NCBI RefSeq assembly: GCF_002237655.1
Contig: NZ_NOKT01000036.1
Span: forward strand, 1 to 64,000
Reading direction: 5' to 3'
Length of the DNA: 64,000 nucleotides
Source of the DNA: Streptomyces sp. XY006
GTDB taxonomy: Bacteria; Actinomycetota; Actinomycetes; Streptomycetales; Streptomycetaceae
Positions 24,487 to 32,991 of this stretch are shown piece after piece; positions within the stretch are counted from its first letter, which is position 1; every line of letters begins with the position of its first letter. The position numbers and the translations under genes are program-made. The notes under the pieces were generated by a model. The model did no database searches, was not told the origin of the DNA, and saw only the letters and a list, made by a program, of their open reading frames with translations.

Positions 24487-26498
24487 TAGATGCTTGCAAG
24501 TTCAACATTTGGCCACTGGTTTACCTCTGGTCGCAGCTCAGTGTCGGCCCCCGCCGCACGTAGCGCCCCGCGCGCCACCGCGTCCGCGTCCGAAAGAGTG
24601 ACCGAATCCACCCCCGGGCGGGCGCCCGCCGCCGTCACCCAGTGCACGCCCTCCGTCGGCACGCCGAACGCGAACCGTCTTCTGTGAACACCGTTTTGAC
24701 GGTCTATCAGATGGTAGGGGCGTGGCGTCACATCCAACCCCCCTGTTTCGTAACGGTCGATGGTGTGCGGGCGGCACTGCCCCGTCCGGAGCAGACCGGC
24801 GAGGAGCGCGTCGGCCGTGTGGCGCAGGTCGGGTTCCGGCAGCCGGGCCTCTATGAGGGTGGTCACAGAGACGGCCGAACCGGGGACGTCCGGAGAGTCC
24901 GCCGTCCAGGCCCCGGCCTCCTCCCTCACCCGCAGCCGCGGTCCGAGCACCTCCACCACCCCCGCCTCCACCAGGGCGGCGAGCTCCTCGATGCGGCGCC
25001 GGGGCGGGCCGATGGACAGGAAGGCGTTCAACGGCGTGTACCAGCGGTCCAGATGATCCCGGCGGGAGGCGCCGGCGAGTCCGCCGTGGTCGACGACCAG
25101 CCGGAGTTCGTTGCGCAGATCGCGCAGGACGTCGAGGGCCGCCTTCAACGGGCCGTGCACATTGCCCAGGGCGGCCTGCGCGGCGTCCTCGCGCAGGTAC
25201 GGCAGCAGCCAGTCGCGCCAGGCGCCCGGACCGGTGAAGTCCCGCCCGGCGTACGGCCGGGAGATCCGCTCCCAGGACCACCGGTCGGCCTCCGCCACGC
25301 CGAACTCGTCGAGCACCAGGGCCTCCCGCGGGTCCCCGTGCGCGACGGCGAGGAAGCGGTCGGTGAACTCCCGCCGCGCGCACTCCGCCTCGCGCAGCAG
25401 GGTGCGGTAGTAGACCGTCTCCACCTCCTTCGCCACCAGCGGCCATATCTCCGCCCGGAAGTCGGGCGCCTCCCCGGAGTCCGCGCGCTTGCGGAAGCCC
25501 GCGATCACCTCGGGCGTGAGGACGAGCGGCACGTGCCGGCCGTAGGGGCCCTTGGCGTTGTCGCCGCGCGCCTGGTACGGCACACCCCGCCGCGAACCGG
25601 CGTACAGCCGCGGCTCCCGCCCGGAGGGGAGGTAGCGCAGGCCCCGTTCGCCGGGTACGAAGCGGCCGCCGCGGCCGGTCGTCAGCAGGGCCATGTGGTC
25701 GAAGAAGTTCAGTCCGAGGCCGCGCAACAGGACGGGTTCGCCCGGGAGCACGCCGGACAGGTCGACGTCGGCCGGGTTGGCGGGCGGGACGTGGCGCAGT
25801 CCGTGCCGGGCGGCATGGGCCGCGAGGCGTGCCTGGTCCGGGCCGGCGGTGGTCGGCAGATGCCCCTGGGCCAGGACCACCGCGGACAGGCCGGTCAGGG
25901 TGCTGCCGTCGTCGAGGGCGAGGGTCTGGCGGCCGTCGGGGCCGTCGTCGAGGCGGGTCGCGCGGGCCCGGTGCGTCTCGATGCGGACGGCGGGCGGTGC
26001 CAGCCGCACGACCTCGGCGAACACCCACTCCAGATAGCGCCCGTACTCGGCCCGGGCCGGGTACTCGTCCGGGCCCAGCGCGCCGTCCGCCCACTCGTAC
26101 AGGCTCGGACCCGGGCGGATCGGGCCCGAGCAGTCCACACTGTCGTCGGTGAACAGGGTGACCTGGCAGGCCACGGTGTTCATCAGCAGTTCGGGCGACT
26201 GGGCGGTGCGCCAGACACGGCCGGGGCCGGGCGGGTCGGGGTCGATCACATGGACCGTCAGCCGGGCACCGGGAGGCAGGAGTTCCGGGGCGGAGGCGCA
26301 CAGGCGTTCAAGGACGCTGGTGCCGCGGGGCCCGGCCCCGACGAGGGCGACGGAGAGCGACCCCGCCGTCCCGAGTGGTGCGGATGCCTCTGCCGGTGCG
26401 GATTCCTCGGGCGACGCAGACAAGGGTGGGGCTCCAGGGCGTGGGGGTGTGCGGGGCGGAGGTCCGCTTGAGGGGAAGCGGACGGTCCGCCTCATCAT
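24483..26498 (-). CDS. FAD/NAD(P)-binding protein (NAD_binding_9 type)
   Basis: About 671 residues. After a variable Pro-rich N-terminus, the dinucleotide-binding motif is ALVGAGPRGTSVLERL, and family motifs follow (VWRTAQSPELLMNTVACQ, VLAQGHLPTT, GLNFFDHMALLTTGRGG). This is the FAD-NAD(P)-binding group that includes HpyO-like and putative monooxygenase partners; no specific reaction can be given. Start is uncertain: ATG at 26498 lacks a convincing ribosome site, whereas TTG at 26423 has CTGGAG eight bases upstream and gives a more natural N-terminus (MSASPEES). Confidence 0.82.
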   Translation of the reverse strand: MMRRTVRFPSSGPPPRTPPRPGAPPLSASPEESAPAEASAPLGTAGSLSVALVGAGPRGTSVLERLCASAPELLPPGARLTVHVIDPDPPGPGRVWRTAQSPELLMNTVACQVTLFTDDSVDCSGPIRPGPSLYEWADGALGPDEYPARAEYGRYLEWVFAEVVRLAPPAVRIETHRARATRLDDGPDGRQTLALDDGSTLTGLSAVVLAQGHLPTTAGPDQARLAAHAARHGLRHVPPANPADVDLSGVLPGEPVLLRGLGLNFFDHMALLTTGRGGRFVPGERGLRYLPSGREPRLYAGSRRGVPYQARGDNAKGPYGRHVPLVLTPEVIAGFRKRADSGEAPDFRAEIWPLVAKEVETVYYRTLLREAECARREFTDRFLAVAHGDPREALVLDEFGVAEADRWSWERISRPYAGRDFTGPGAWRDWLLPYLREDAAQAALGNVHGPLKAALDVLRDLRNELRLVVDHGGLAGASRRDHLDRWYTPLNAFLSIGPPRRRIEELAALVEAGVVEVLGPRLRVREEAGAWTADSPDVPGSAVSVTTLIEARLPEPDLRHTADALLAGLLRTGQCRPHTIDRYETGGLDVTPRPYHLIDRQNGVHRRRFAFGVPTEGVHWVTAAGARPGVDSVTLSDADAVARGALRAAGADTELRPEVNQWPNVELASIY

Positions 26499-26608
26499 GC
26501 CGTCGCCGGGAGCGGTAATTGAGGCCGTGGGGAAGGATCGACGTCTGCTGTGACATGCGTCACCAACAGCATGGGCCAGAGCGTCGACAACCGGGTGGAA
26601 AGCGCGAG

Positions 26609-28249
26609 TTACGGGGCAAGCTCGGAATCCAGCAGGGTCGTCAGCCGGGGGCCCGTGCCCTGCCGCGGCTTGGCGTGCTCCAGCCGGAGCCGGGCCGAAC
26701 GGCCGCGCAGGGTCAGGGTCATGAGCTGGTTGCCGAACCAGGGCCCGCCCGTCTTGCGCCAGCCGACCGGCGGGCGGGACAGCCGGCCGTGCCGGGCCAG
26801 GAGGCGGCCGAAGCCGCGCGCCGCCGCACTCCAGCCGGCCCGGAAGGCCAGCCGCATCGACAGCGGCACCGAGTTGTGGACGGGGGAGCAGACCAGCTGC
26901 ACCACCCGGGCGGCCGGTGACGGCCCGGACCGCCACGAGGGCTCGGCGATGTAGGCGTGGTGGACGTCCCCGGACAGCACGCAGACCGTCGCCGGCGCGT
27001 CCGCCCCCGAGCCCGCCTCGGCGATCAGCTCCGCCAGCCGGGCGAAGGACTCGGGGAACGCCGACCAGTGCTCCAGGTCGGCGGCCCGCCGCACCTGCTC
27101 GCTCAGCCGGGCCCAGCGCGAGCCCCGCTCACCCCGGCACAGCGCCGCGTTCCACCCCTCCGCGTCGTGCACCAGGTGCGGCAGCAGCCAGGGCAGCGAG
27201 GTGCCGATCAGCAGGTGGTCGTAGGCGCCGGGGGAGTCGAGGACCTGCTCGCGCAGCCACTTCTCCTCACCCGGGTCGAGCATCGAGCGCTCGCCCTCGT
27301 CGAGGACGCGGGCCGCCCGGCTGTCCACCATCACGAGCCGCACGCGGCCGAAGTCGCGCCGGTAGCTCCAGCGGGCCGTGGCCGGGTCGGCGTCGGCCCG
27401 GGCGGTGAAGGTACGCAGCACGTCGGTGCCGTCGGGCAGGGAGCGGACCTGCTCGTAGACCGGGTCGGCGGCCAGTTCCGCCGGGGAGAGGTTCCCCAGG
27501 TGCTGGTGGACCCAGTACGACATCAGGCCGCTCAGCAGCCGCTCCCGCCACCAGCCGGTGGCCCGCATGTCGGCGAGCCAGGCGGCGGAGGTGTTCCAGT
27601 CGTCGATGACGTCGTGGTCGTCGAAGATCATGAAACTCGGGACCGTGGACAGCAGCCAGCGGATGCGCGGGTCGAGCCAGGACTCGTAGTAGAGGTGCGT
27701 GTACTCCTCGTAGTCCGCGACCCCGCTGCCCGGCGGCTCCTTCAGGTCGCGGCGGGCCGCCAGCCAGCGCTGCGTGGCGTCGGAGGTCTCGTCGGCGTAC
27801 ACCTGGTCGCCGAGCAGCAGCAGCACGTGCGGCCGCTCGCCCTCCGGGTCGGCCGCGAGGCGGGTGGCGAGCGCGTCGAGGGCGTCCGGCCCGACCGGGT
27901 CGTCACCGCCCGCCGGCGGGGACGCCCAGCGGCAGGAGCCGAAGGCGACGTGGAGGGCGCCGTCGGGGCCCGGCGCGTGGATCGCGGAGGGCGGGAAGGG
28001 CGAGCCGGGCAGCGGCCACACGCGGGTGTCGTCGAGGAGGACCTCGTACGTCGTCGTCGTACCCGCCGTGAGGCCGGTGACCGGGACGAGCGCGTAGTGG
28101 TGGCCCGCGATCTGGAAGGTGCGGGCCGTGCCGCCGGCGCCGTCGGCGCAGCGCACCTCGGCCGTGCACGGGCGGCTCGTCTCGACCCAGACGGTCGCGG
28201 ACGAGCCGTCGGTGTACCTCAGCAGTGGTCCGAGGCGCAGTCCGGCCAT
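26609..28249 (-). CDS. PhoD-like alkaline phosphatase / metallophosphoesterase
   Basis: A 546-residue phosphatase. An N-terminal fibronectin-like domain (AGLRLGPLLRYTDGSSATVW) precedes the catalytic domain with VAFGSCRWA, LLLGDQVYADE, FMIFDDHDVIDDWN and LSGDVHHAYIAEP, all metal-ligand motifs of the PhoD family. There is no signal peptide, so this copy seems cytoplasmic, unlike Tat-exported PhoD. GGAGAGGGG precedes the ATG. It may act on phosphodiesters under phosphate limitation; a direct Pho box was not identified. Confidence 0.9.
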   Translation of the reverse strand: MAGLRLGPLLRYTDGSSATVWVETSRPCTAEVRCADGAGGTARTFQIAGHHYALVPVTGLTAGTTTTYEVLLDDTRVWPLPGSPFPPSAIHAPGPDGALHVAFGSCRWASPPAGGDDPVGPDALDALATRLAADPEGERPHVLLLLGDQVYADETSDATQRWLAARRDLKEPPGSGVADYEEYTHLYYESWLDPRIRWLLSTVPSFMIFDDHDVIDDWNTSAAWLADMRATGWWRERLLSGLMSYWVHQHLGNLSPAELAADPVYEQVRSLPDGTDVLRTFTARADADPATARWSYRRDFGRVRLVMVDSRAARVLDEGERSMLDPGEEKWLREQVLDSPGAYDHLLIGTSLPWLLPHLVHDAEGWNAALCRGERGSRWARLSEQVRRAADLEHWSAFPESFARLAELIAEAGSGADAPATVCVLSGDVHHAYIAEPSWRSGPSPAARVVQLVCSPVHNSVPLSMRLAFRAGWSAAARGFGRLLARHGRLSRPPVGWRKTGGPWFGNQLMTLTLRGRSARLRLEHAKPRQGTGPRLTTLLDSELAP

Positions 28250-28329
28250 GGCGTTCCCCTCTCCGTCGCCCCGTACGGTACGGAACGACGGAGGTCGGCG
28301 GGGAGGTTCCGACACGAAATCCTCGCGTG

Positions 28330-28974
28330 TCAGCAGCTCGCGAGGTAGTTCGTCAGGGCGGACTTCTCGGCGGAGTCGACCGAGAGGCCGTAGTAGTACT
28401 TCACCTGGACCCAGGCGCGGACGTAGGTGCAGCGGTACGCCGTCCGGGAGGGCATCCAGGTGGCGGGGTCCTGGTCGCCCTTGGCCTGGTTGACGTTGTC
28501 GGTGACCGCGATGAGCTGCGGGCGGGTCAGGTCGTTGGCGAAGGACTGGCGGCGGGAGGTCGTCCAGGAGTCGGCCCCCGAGTCCCACGCCTCGGCCAGC
28601 GGGACCAGGTGGTCGATGTCGACGTCGGAGGCGGCGGACCAGGTGGCGCCGTCGTAGGGGGAGTACCAGCTGCCGCTGGTGGCGGCGCAGGAGGAGTCCT
28701 GGACGACGTTGGTGCCGTCGCGCTTGAGGACGACCTCGCGGGTGTTGCAGGCGCCGGACTGGGTGATCCAGTGCGGGAAGAGGTCGCGGTTGTAGCCGGT
28801 GCGGTCCTCGGTGGTGACGGTGAGCGTGGCCAGGTAGGAGCGGGCCGTGGCGCCGCTGACCGGGGTGGGGAGGGCGGCGGAGGCCGCGGGGGCGTTGAAG
28901 AGGGCCGCAGAGGATATGAGGGCGGTGAACGCCGCGGCCACGCTGAGCCGTCGACGCGCGTAGAACCTGGGCAT
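28330..28974 (-). CDS. Secreted HNH nuclease-like protein (DUF1524)
   Basis: A 214-residue protein with a Sec signal peptide (MPRFYARRRLSVAAAFTALI ... APAASA). The mature domain has the DUF1524/HNH core DVDIDHLVPLAEAWDSGA, NDLTRPQLIAVTDNVNQAKG and YRCTYVRAWVQVKYYYGL. Two Cys pairs (GACNTREV, SSCAATS; YRCTY and the final C) may stabilise the exported fold. These proteins are extracellular nucleases. The ATG at 28974 with GGGAG upstream is used. Confidence 0.9.
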   Translation of the reverse strand: MPRFYARRRLSVAAAFTALISSAALFNAPAASAALPTPVSGATARSYLATLTVTTEDRTGYNRDLFPHWITQSGACNTREVVLKRDGTNVVQDSSCAATSGSWYSPYDGATWSAASDVDIDHLVPLAEAWDSGADSWTTSRRQSFANDLTRPQLIAVTDNVNQAKGDQDPATWMPSRTAYRCTYVRAWVQVKYYYGLSVDSAEKSALTNYLASC

Positions 28975-29136
28975 GCGAACTCCCTGGGGAGAGGGGGGTG
29001 TTGGCGGGCGAGCGAGGGAATGCTCGCGGTGCCGTGTTGCGCACAGGTGTGCGTCCGGTGAGAAGTTAGTGACGCGTGCATGACATGACAAGATTCAAGA
29101 CGGAACTTTTCACTCCAGGACCGTCGCGTACCATGG

Positions 29137-29252
29137 ACGGCGCAGAAGGGGAGTAGCTCTTCGCCGGACCGTCGACATACTGCTCAGCCCGCCTGAGCCG
29201 GCGCCCGGAGGCAGGTCCTTATCCCGGACCGGCCAGCGAGACCTTCGGCAAG
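29137..29252 (+). promoter_or_regulatory. yybP-ykoY manganese riboswitch aptamer
   Basis: The leader contains the two conserved halves of this class: AAGGGGAGTAGCT at 29146-29158 and CAGCGAGACCTTCGGC at 29234-29249. GAAGG (29145-29149) pairs with CCTTC (29242-29246) to close the helix, with variable arms between. It lies about 120 bp upstream of a UPF0016/GDT1 gene, a family regulated by this riboswitch in other bacteria. Ends are approximate. Confidence 0.88.
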
Positions 29253-29260
29253 CAGTGCAC

Positions 29261-29282
29261 GCCCGTGCCCTACGGCACGGGC
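29261..29282 (+). promoter_or_regulatory. Hairpin of the riboswitch expression platform
   Basis: GCCCGTGCC pairs with GGCACGGGC around CTAC, directly after the aptamer. No U-run follows, so it could be a Rho-independent pause or part of a switch. A second hairpin, GTCGAA-AATC-TTCGAC, follows at about 29312-29327. Confidence 0.55.
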
Positions 29283-29374
29283 GCCGAGTGCGCTGCCGTG
29301 CCGAGGTGTCGCGTCGAAAATCTTCGACAGGATCAGCACTCTCGGTGGGGCAGCCCCGACCGATTGAGGAACCC

Positions 29375-29956
29375 TTGATCAGCCTGACCGTGACGGCCGT
29401 CGTCTTCGGCGTCGTCTTCCTCGCCGAACTGCCGGACAAGACCGCCCTCGCCGGGCTCGTCCTCGGCACCCGGTACCGCGCCTCCTACGTCTTCGCCGGG
29501 GTGGCCGCCGCCTTCGCGCTGCACGTGGCGCTCGCGGTCGCGGCCGGCAGCGTGCTGACCCTGCTGCCGCAGCAGATCGTGCACGCGCTGACCGGCGTGC
29601 TCTTCCTCGGTGGCGCCGCGGTGCTGCTGCTGAAGAAGGGCGAGGACGAGGAGGAGGTCCGCAAACCGGAGAACCAGTCCTTCTGGAAGGTCTCGGGCGC
29701 GGGCTTCATGCTCATCCTGGTCGCCGAGTTCGGCGATCTCACCCAGATCATGACCGCGAATCTCGCCGCCCGCTACGACGACCCGCTCTCCGTCGGGCTG
29801 GGCGCGGTGCTGGCGCTGTGGGCGGTGGCCGGGCTCGGCATCGTCGGCGGAAAGGCGCTGATGAAGAAGGTGCCGCTGCGGCTGATCACGCAGATCGCGG
29901 CGCTGCTGATGCTGGGTCTCGGGGTGTGGAGCCTGTGGGAGGCCGTGACGGGGTGA
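29375..29956 (+). CDS. UPF0016/TMEM165-GDT1 family manganese (cation) transporter
   Basis: A 193-residue membrane protein with the two family signature motifs, ELPDKTALAGL near residue 18 and EFGDLTQIMTANLAARY near residue 117, in two three-helix halves. A charged loop (KKGEDEEEVRKPENQS) separates them. Members export Mn2+ (and Ca2+). The TTG at 29375 is the start because GAGGA lies six bases upstream and the frame upstream is leader RNA. The preceding yybP-ykoY riboswitch supports a manganese-export role under high Mn2+. Confidence 0.9.
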   Translation: MISLTVTAVVFGVVFLAELPDKTALAGLVLGTRYRASYVFAGVAAAFALHVALAVAAGSVLTLLPQQIVHALTGVLFLGGAAVLLLKKGEDEEEVRKPENQSFWKVSGAGFMLILVAEFGDLTQIMTANLAARYDDPLSVGLGAVLALWAVAGLGIVGGKALMKKVPLRLITQIAALLMLGLGVWSLWEAVTG

Positions 29957-30154
29957 GCTGAACAGTGGGTGAACGTCCGCAGGGGGCCCCTGGCGCGGAC
30001 CCCGGCTTGTTTTGTACCGTAGAGAAACAAAGTGGCCTCCGCCCGTTTTCCCTGACCGGCGGGCGGGGCCGCCTTGTCCCCCCGGGTGCGACGGACGCGA
30101 CCCGCCGTCCGCCCCCTCCCGCGCTGGAACGCGCCCCGAGCCTTGGAGCTGCCG

Positions 30155-30814
30155 ATGACGGCCACCGCCGTGCTCACCGCCCGCGCCCTCCTGCTGGACA
30201 TGGACGGCACCCTGGTCAACTCCGACGCCGCCGTGGAACGCGTCTGGCGGCGCTGGGCCGAACGGCACGGGCTCGACGGGGACGAGGTCATGAAGGTCGT
30301 CCACGGGCGGCAGGGCTACGCCTCGATGGCGCTGCTGCTGCCCGGCCGGCCGATGGAGCAGAACCACGCCGACAACGCCCGGATGCTCGCCGAGGAGACG
30401 GCCGACACGGACGGTGTCGTCGCGATCCCGGGGGCGCCGGAGTTCCTGGCCTCGCTGCGGGGGCTGCCGCACGCGCTGGTGACCTCCGCGGACGTGCCGC
30501 TGTCCACGGCGCGGATGGCCGCGGCCGGCCTTCACCTGCCCGAGGTGCGGGTGACCGCGGAGTCCGTCGGGGCGAGCAAGCCGGACCCTGAGGGCTTCCT
30601 CAAGGGCGCCGCCGAGCTGGGCGTCGACCCCGCGGACTGTGTCGTCTTCGAGGACTCCGGAGCCGGCATCGCGGCCGGGCGCGCCGCCGGGATGACGGTC
30701 GTCGGGGTCGGGCCCCGGGCCGCGTTCCACGAGCCGGACGTGGTGGTGCAGGACCTCAGGCAGGTGCGGGTGCGCGCTGCGGAGGACGGGACGATCCGGC
30801 TGCACATCGGCTGA
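30155..30814 (+). CDS. HAD-superfamily phosphatase (beta-phosphoglucomutase-like)
   Basis: A 219-residue HAD hydrolase with LLLDMDGTLVNSDAAVER (motif I), ALVTSADVPLSTARM (motif II), GASKPDPEGFLKGA (motif III) and VVFEDSGAGIAAGRAAGM (motif IV). The small helical cap (type C1) places it with phosphatases acting on sugar phosphates or glycerol 3-phosphate. The ATG at 30155 follows TTGGAG. It is apparently monocistronic. Confidence 0.9.
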   Translation: MTATAVLTARALLLDMDGTLVNSDAAVERVWRRWAERHGLDGDEVMKVVHGRQGYASMALLLPGRPMEQNHADNARMLAEETADTDGVVAIPGAPEFLASLRGLPHALVTSADVPLSTARMAAAGLHLPEVRVTAESVGASKPDPEGFLKGAAELGVDPADCVVFEDSGAGIAAGRAAGMTVVGVGPRAAFHEPDVVVQDLRQVRVRAAEDGTIRLHIG

Positions 30815-30931
30815 CAGGGCCGCCCGCCGGGCCCGGTCGCCACGGGTGGCGGGGCTGAGGTGCGGCGCTCGGTGGGCGGCCTGGCCGGCGGCCCCTCGGT
30901 CGGCCGGGGTGGTCTGCTCGGCGGGTGGCGC

Positions 30932-31459
30932 TCAGCCGACGTGGGCGGCGATCGCGCGTGCGCAGGCCAGAGGCTCCGTGCGGGTGGTGTCGACCTCCAC
31001 GTCGTAGGTCAGGCCCTCGTGCACGATCCGGGCCTGGGCCGCGGCCATCCCCCGGACCCGGTCGCCGCGCGCGATCTCGCGTCCCGCCGCGACCTCGCCG
31101 TCGCACCGGACGCCGACCCACAGCACGTCCAGGCCGGCCAGGGCCTGCTCCCAGCGCCGGCGGGACGCCGGTCCGCCGAGGAAGACGTCGTCGACCACGA
31201 CCCGGGCGCCCGCCCGGGCCATCGCCGCGATGCCCTGCGACCAGGCCGTGTCCAGGGCACGGAACTCCCCGCCCACGCTGACACCGCCGTCCGGCGCGAA
31301 GGCGATGCCGGTCTCCGAGTCCCGCAGCCGCGCCGGCATCGCATCGACGAAGTCGTCGACCGAGAAGGCCAGCCACGGGTCGGGCAGCACCTCCTGGAGG
31401 CACCGGGCGATGCTCGACTTGCCCGAGCTGGAACCGCCGTTGAGAACGATCACTCGCAT
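30932..31459 (-). CDS. Chloramphenicol-phosphotransferase-like P-loop kinase
   Basis: A 175-residue kinase-like protein. The P-loop is LNGGSSSGKSSIARCL at residues 6-21, followed by FSVDDFVDAMPARL (the acidic motif of the CPT family) and VVVDDVFLGG. Later RCDGEVAAGREIARGDR is a lid-like segment. The fold is that of chloramphenicol 3-O-phosphotransferase from the S. venezuelae resistance locus, but the family is broad and the substrate here is unknown. A GTG two codons upstream of the ATG is an alternative start. Confidence 0.85.
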   Translation of the reverse strand: MRVIVLNGGSSSGKSSIARCLQEVLPDPWLAFSVDDFVDAMPARLRDSETGIAFAPDGGVSVGGEFRALDTAWSQGIAAMARAGARVVVDDVFLGGPASRRRWEQALAGLDVLWVGVRCDGEVAAGREIARGDRVRGMAAAQARIVHEGLTYDVEVDTTRTEPLACARAIAAHVG

Positions 31460-31492
31460 GGTCACGGCGTCACCGTACGGCGGACGGGCCGG

Positions 31493-32833
31493 TCAGGGCT
31501 CCCGGGTTTCCGCCTCCAGCTTCTCCCGGGTCTGCCGGTCGTAGACGCCGAGGTCGTCGGTCTGGACGCCGCGGGACCACTGGTAGGTGCGGACGGCGTC
31601 CTCCAGCCGCTGGTTGTAGGAGCCGTCGGCCTCGTCGTTGTAGAGGAGCAACTGCCGCAGGCGCAGCTGGAGTTCGGTGACCTCCGGGCCGCTGTCGCCG
31701 CGGCGCAGGACGGTGGGGCCGCCGTTCTGGCCCGCGTTCTCCGGTACGCCCGGGCCCGTCGGCGCGGCGGACGTCGCCGAGGACGACGGCCCGGGCGACC
31801 GCGAGGGGCTCGGCGAGGCGCTGGACACGGACGGCGACGGTGAGGGCGACGCGCTCGCGCTCGGGGACGGCGACGCGGGCGACGCGGAGGGGGACGACGG
31901 GCCCGCGGACGGCGTGCCCTCCGGGGACACGGACGCCGCGCTGCTCGGCGGGGCGTCCGGCACGCTCGCCCGGAGGTCGTCCGGCAGCGCCGTGTCCCGG
32001 GAGGGGCTCTCGTAGGTGAACAGCCCGGTCGCGTACCCGGCCGCCGCGACCACGCCGACGCAGGCGGCGGCAGCGGCGACCAGGGCCGTACGGCGCCGGC
32101 GCCGGGGCCGGTCCGCCCCCGGGCCGTCCGCTTCGGGAGCGCCGGGCTCCGCCCCCGAGCCGTCGAAGAGGCGCAGGTCGGTGACGCTGGGCTCGCTGGT
32201 GCCCGGCACGAGGGGAGCGGACAGCGCCGTGGTGTCCGCAGCCACGGGCAGCGCGGCGGTCGCGTCGGGGTCGACCGGGTGGAACGGGGTGGTGGCGTCG
32301 GCGTCGGTGGGGGAGCCCGGCGGCGCCGAGGAGGCCGGTGGCACCGAGGAGCCCGCTGGCACCGAGGAGGCCGGTGGGGCGGGAGCGGCGGGGGTGGTCA
32401 CGGTTCCCACGGTTCCTCCGGCGGGAGCCGCCTCAGAGGTGGGCGCACCCTCCGCCGACGACGGCACCGGCGAGGCGGCGGCCGCCCCCGCAGCGCCCAC
32501 AGACCCCGCAGCTTCCGCGTTCGCCGCAGGCCCCGCAGGCCTCACGTCCCCCGAGAGCCCCTCGTGCCTCTCATGCCCCTCACGCCCCTCTGCCCCCTGT
32601 CGCGACGCGGCGTTCTCCCCCGCCGGGACGTCCCGGCCGGACCCGGTCGGGCCGGTGATCTCCACGTACGGGCGGATCCGCAGGGGATCGAAGTCCTCCG
32701 CCGCCGCTGCCTCCGCCGTGCGGGCGTCGCGCAGGGCCTCGGCGGCGCGGTGGGTGCAGGCGCAGGAAGGGGTGTTGTCCCGCTGTCTGGGCGCGCCGCA
32801 CTCCGGGCACGGGTGGCCGTCAGGCTGCTCCAC
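31493..32833 (-). CDS. Zinc-ribbon, membrane-anchored peptidoglycan-binding protein
   Basis: A 446-residue protein in three parts. The N-terminal zinc-ribbon HPCPECGAPRQRDNTPSCAC is cytosolic. A long Ala/Pro/Ser-rich region follows, then a basic stretch and a membrane helix (RRRRRTALVAAAAACVGVVA, about residues 251-270). Outside the membrane a Ser/Pro-rich spacer leads to a C-terminal peptidoglycan-binding (PG_binding_1) domain: LRRGDSGPEVTELQLRLRQL and WSRGVQTDDLGVYDRQTREKL. It may couple wall contact to the cytosol. GTG at 32833 with GGAGG upstream is the start. Confidence 0.85.
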   Translation of the reverse strand: MEQPDGHPCPECGAPRQRDNTPSCACTHRAAEALRDARTAEAAAAEDFDPLRIRPYVEITGPTGSGRDVPAGENAASRQGAEGREGHERHEGLSGDVRPAGPAANAEAAGSVGAAGAAAASPVPSSAEGAPTSEAAPAGGTVGTVTTPAAPAPPASSVPAGSSVPPASSAPPGSPTDADATTPFHPVDPDATAALPVAADTTALSAPLVPGTSEPSVTDLRLFDGSGAEPGAPEADGPGADRPRRRRRTALVAAAAACVGVVAAAGYATGLFTYESPSRDTALPDDLRASVPDAPPSSAASVSPEGTPSAGPSSPSASPASPSPSASASPSPSPSVSSASPSPSRSPGPSSSATSAAPTGPGVPENAGQNGGPTVLRRGDSGPEVTELQLRLRQLLLYNDEADGSYNQRLEDAVRTYQWSRGVQTDDLGVYDRQTREKLEAETREP

Positions 32834-32991
32834 GCGTTCCTCCCTCCCCTCGCGAACTCCAGAGATTATCCAGATCTTCTCCACAGTGCGGCGGGCGAGC
32901 CCCCGGAAGGACGGCTTCCAAAGGGGCTCGGCGGGCCATACCCCCGCACACCGGTCACGATGGAAAAAGTCACAGGACCCCGGGAGGTCTC

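Noticed and set aside
28250..29044. Upstream extension of the PhoD gene
   Set aside because: The longer frame lies antisense-like within the secreted nuclease gene of the same strand in another frame; the ATG at 28249 has GGAGAGGGG.
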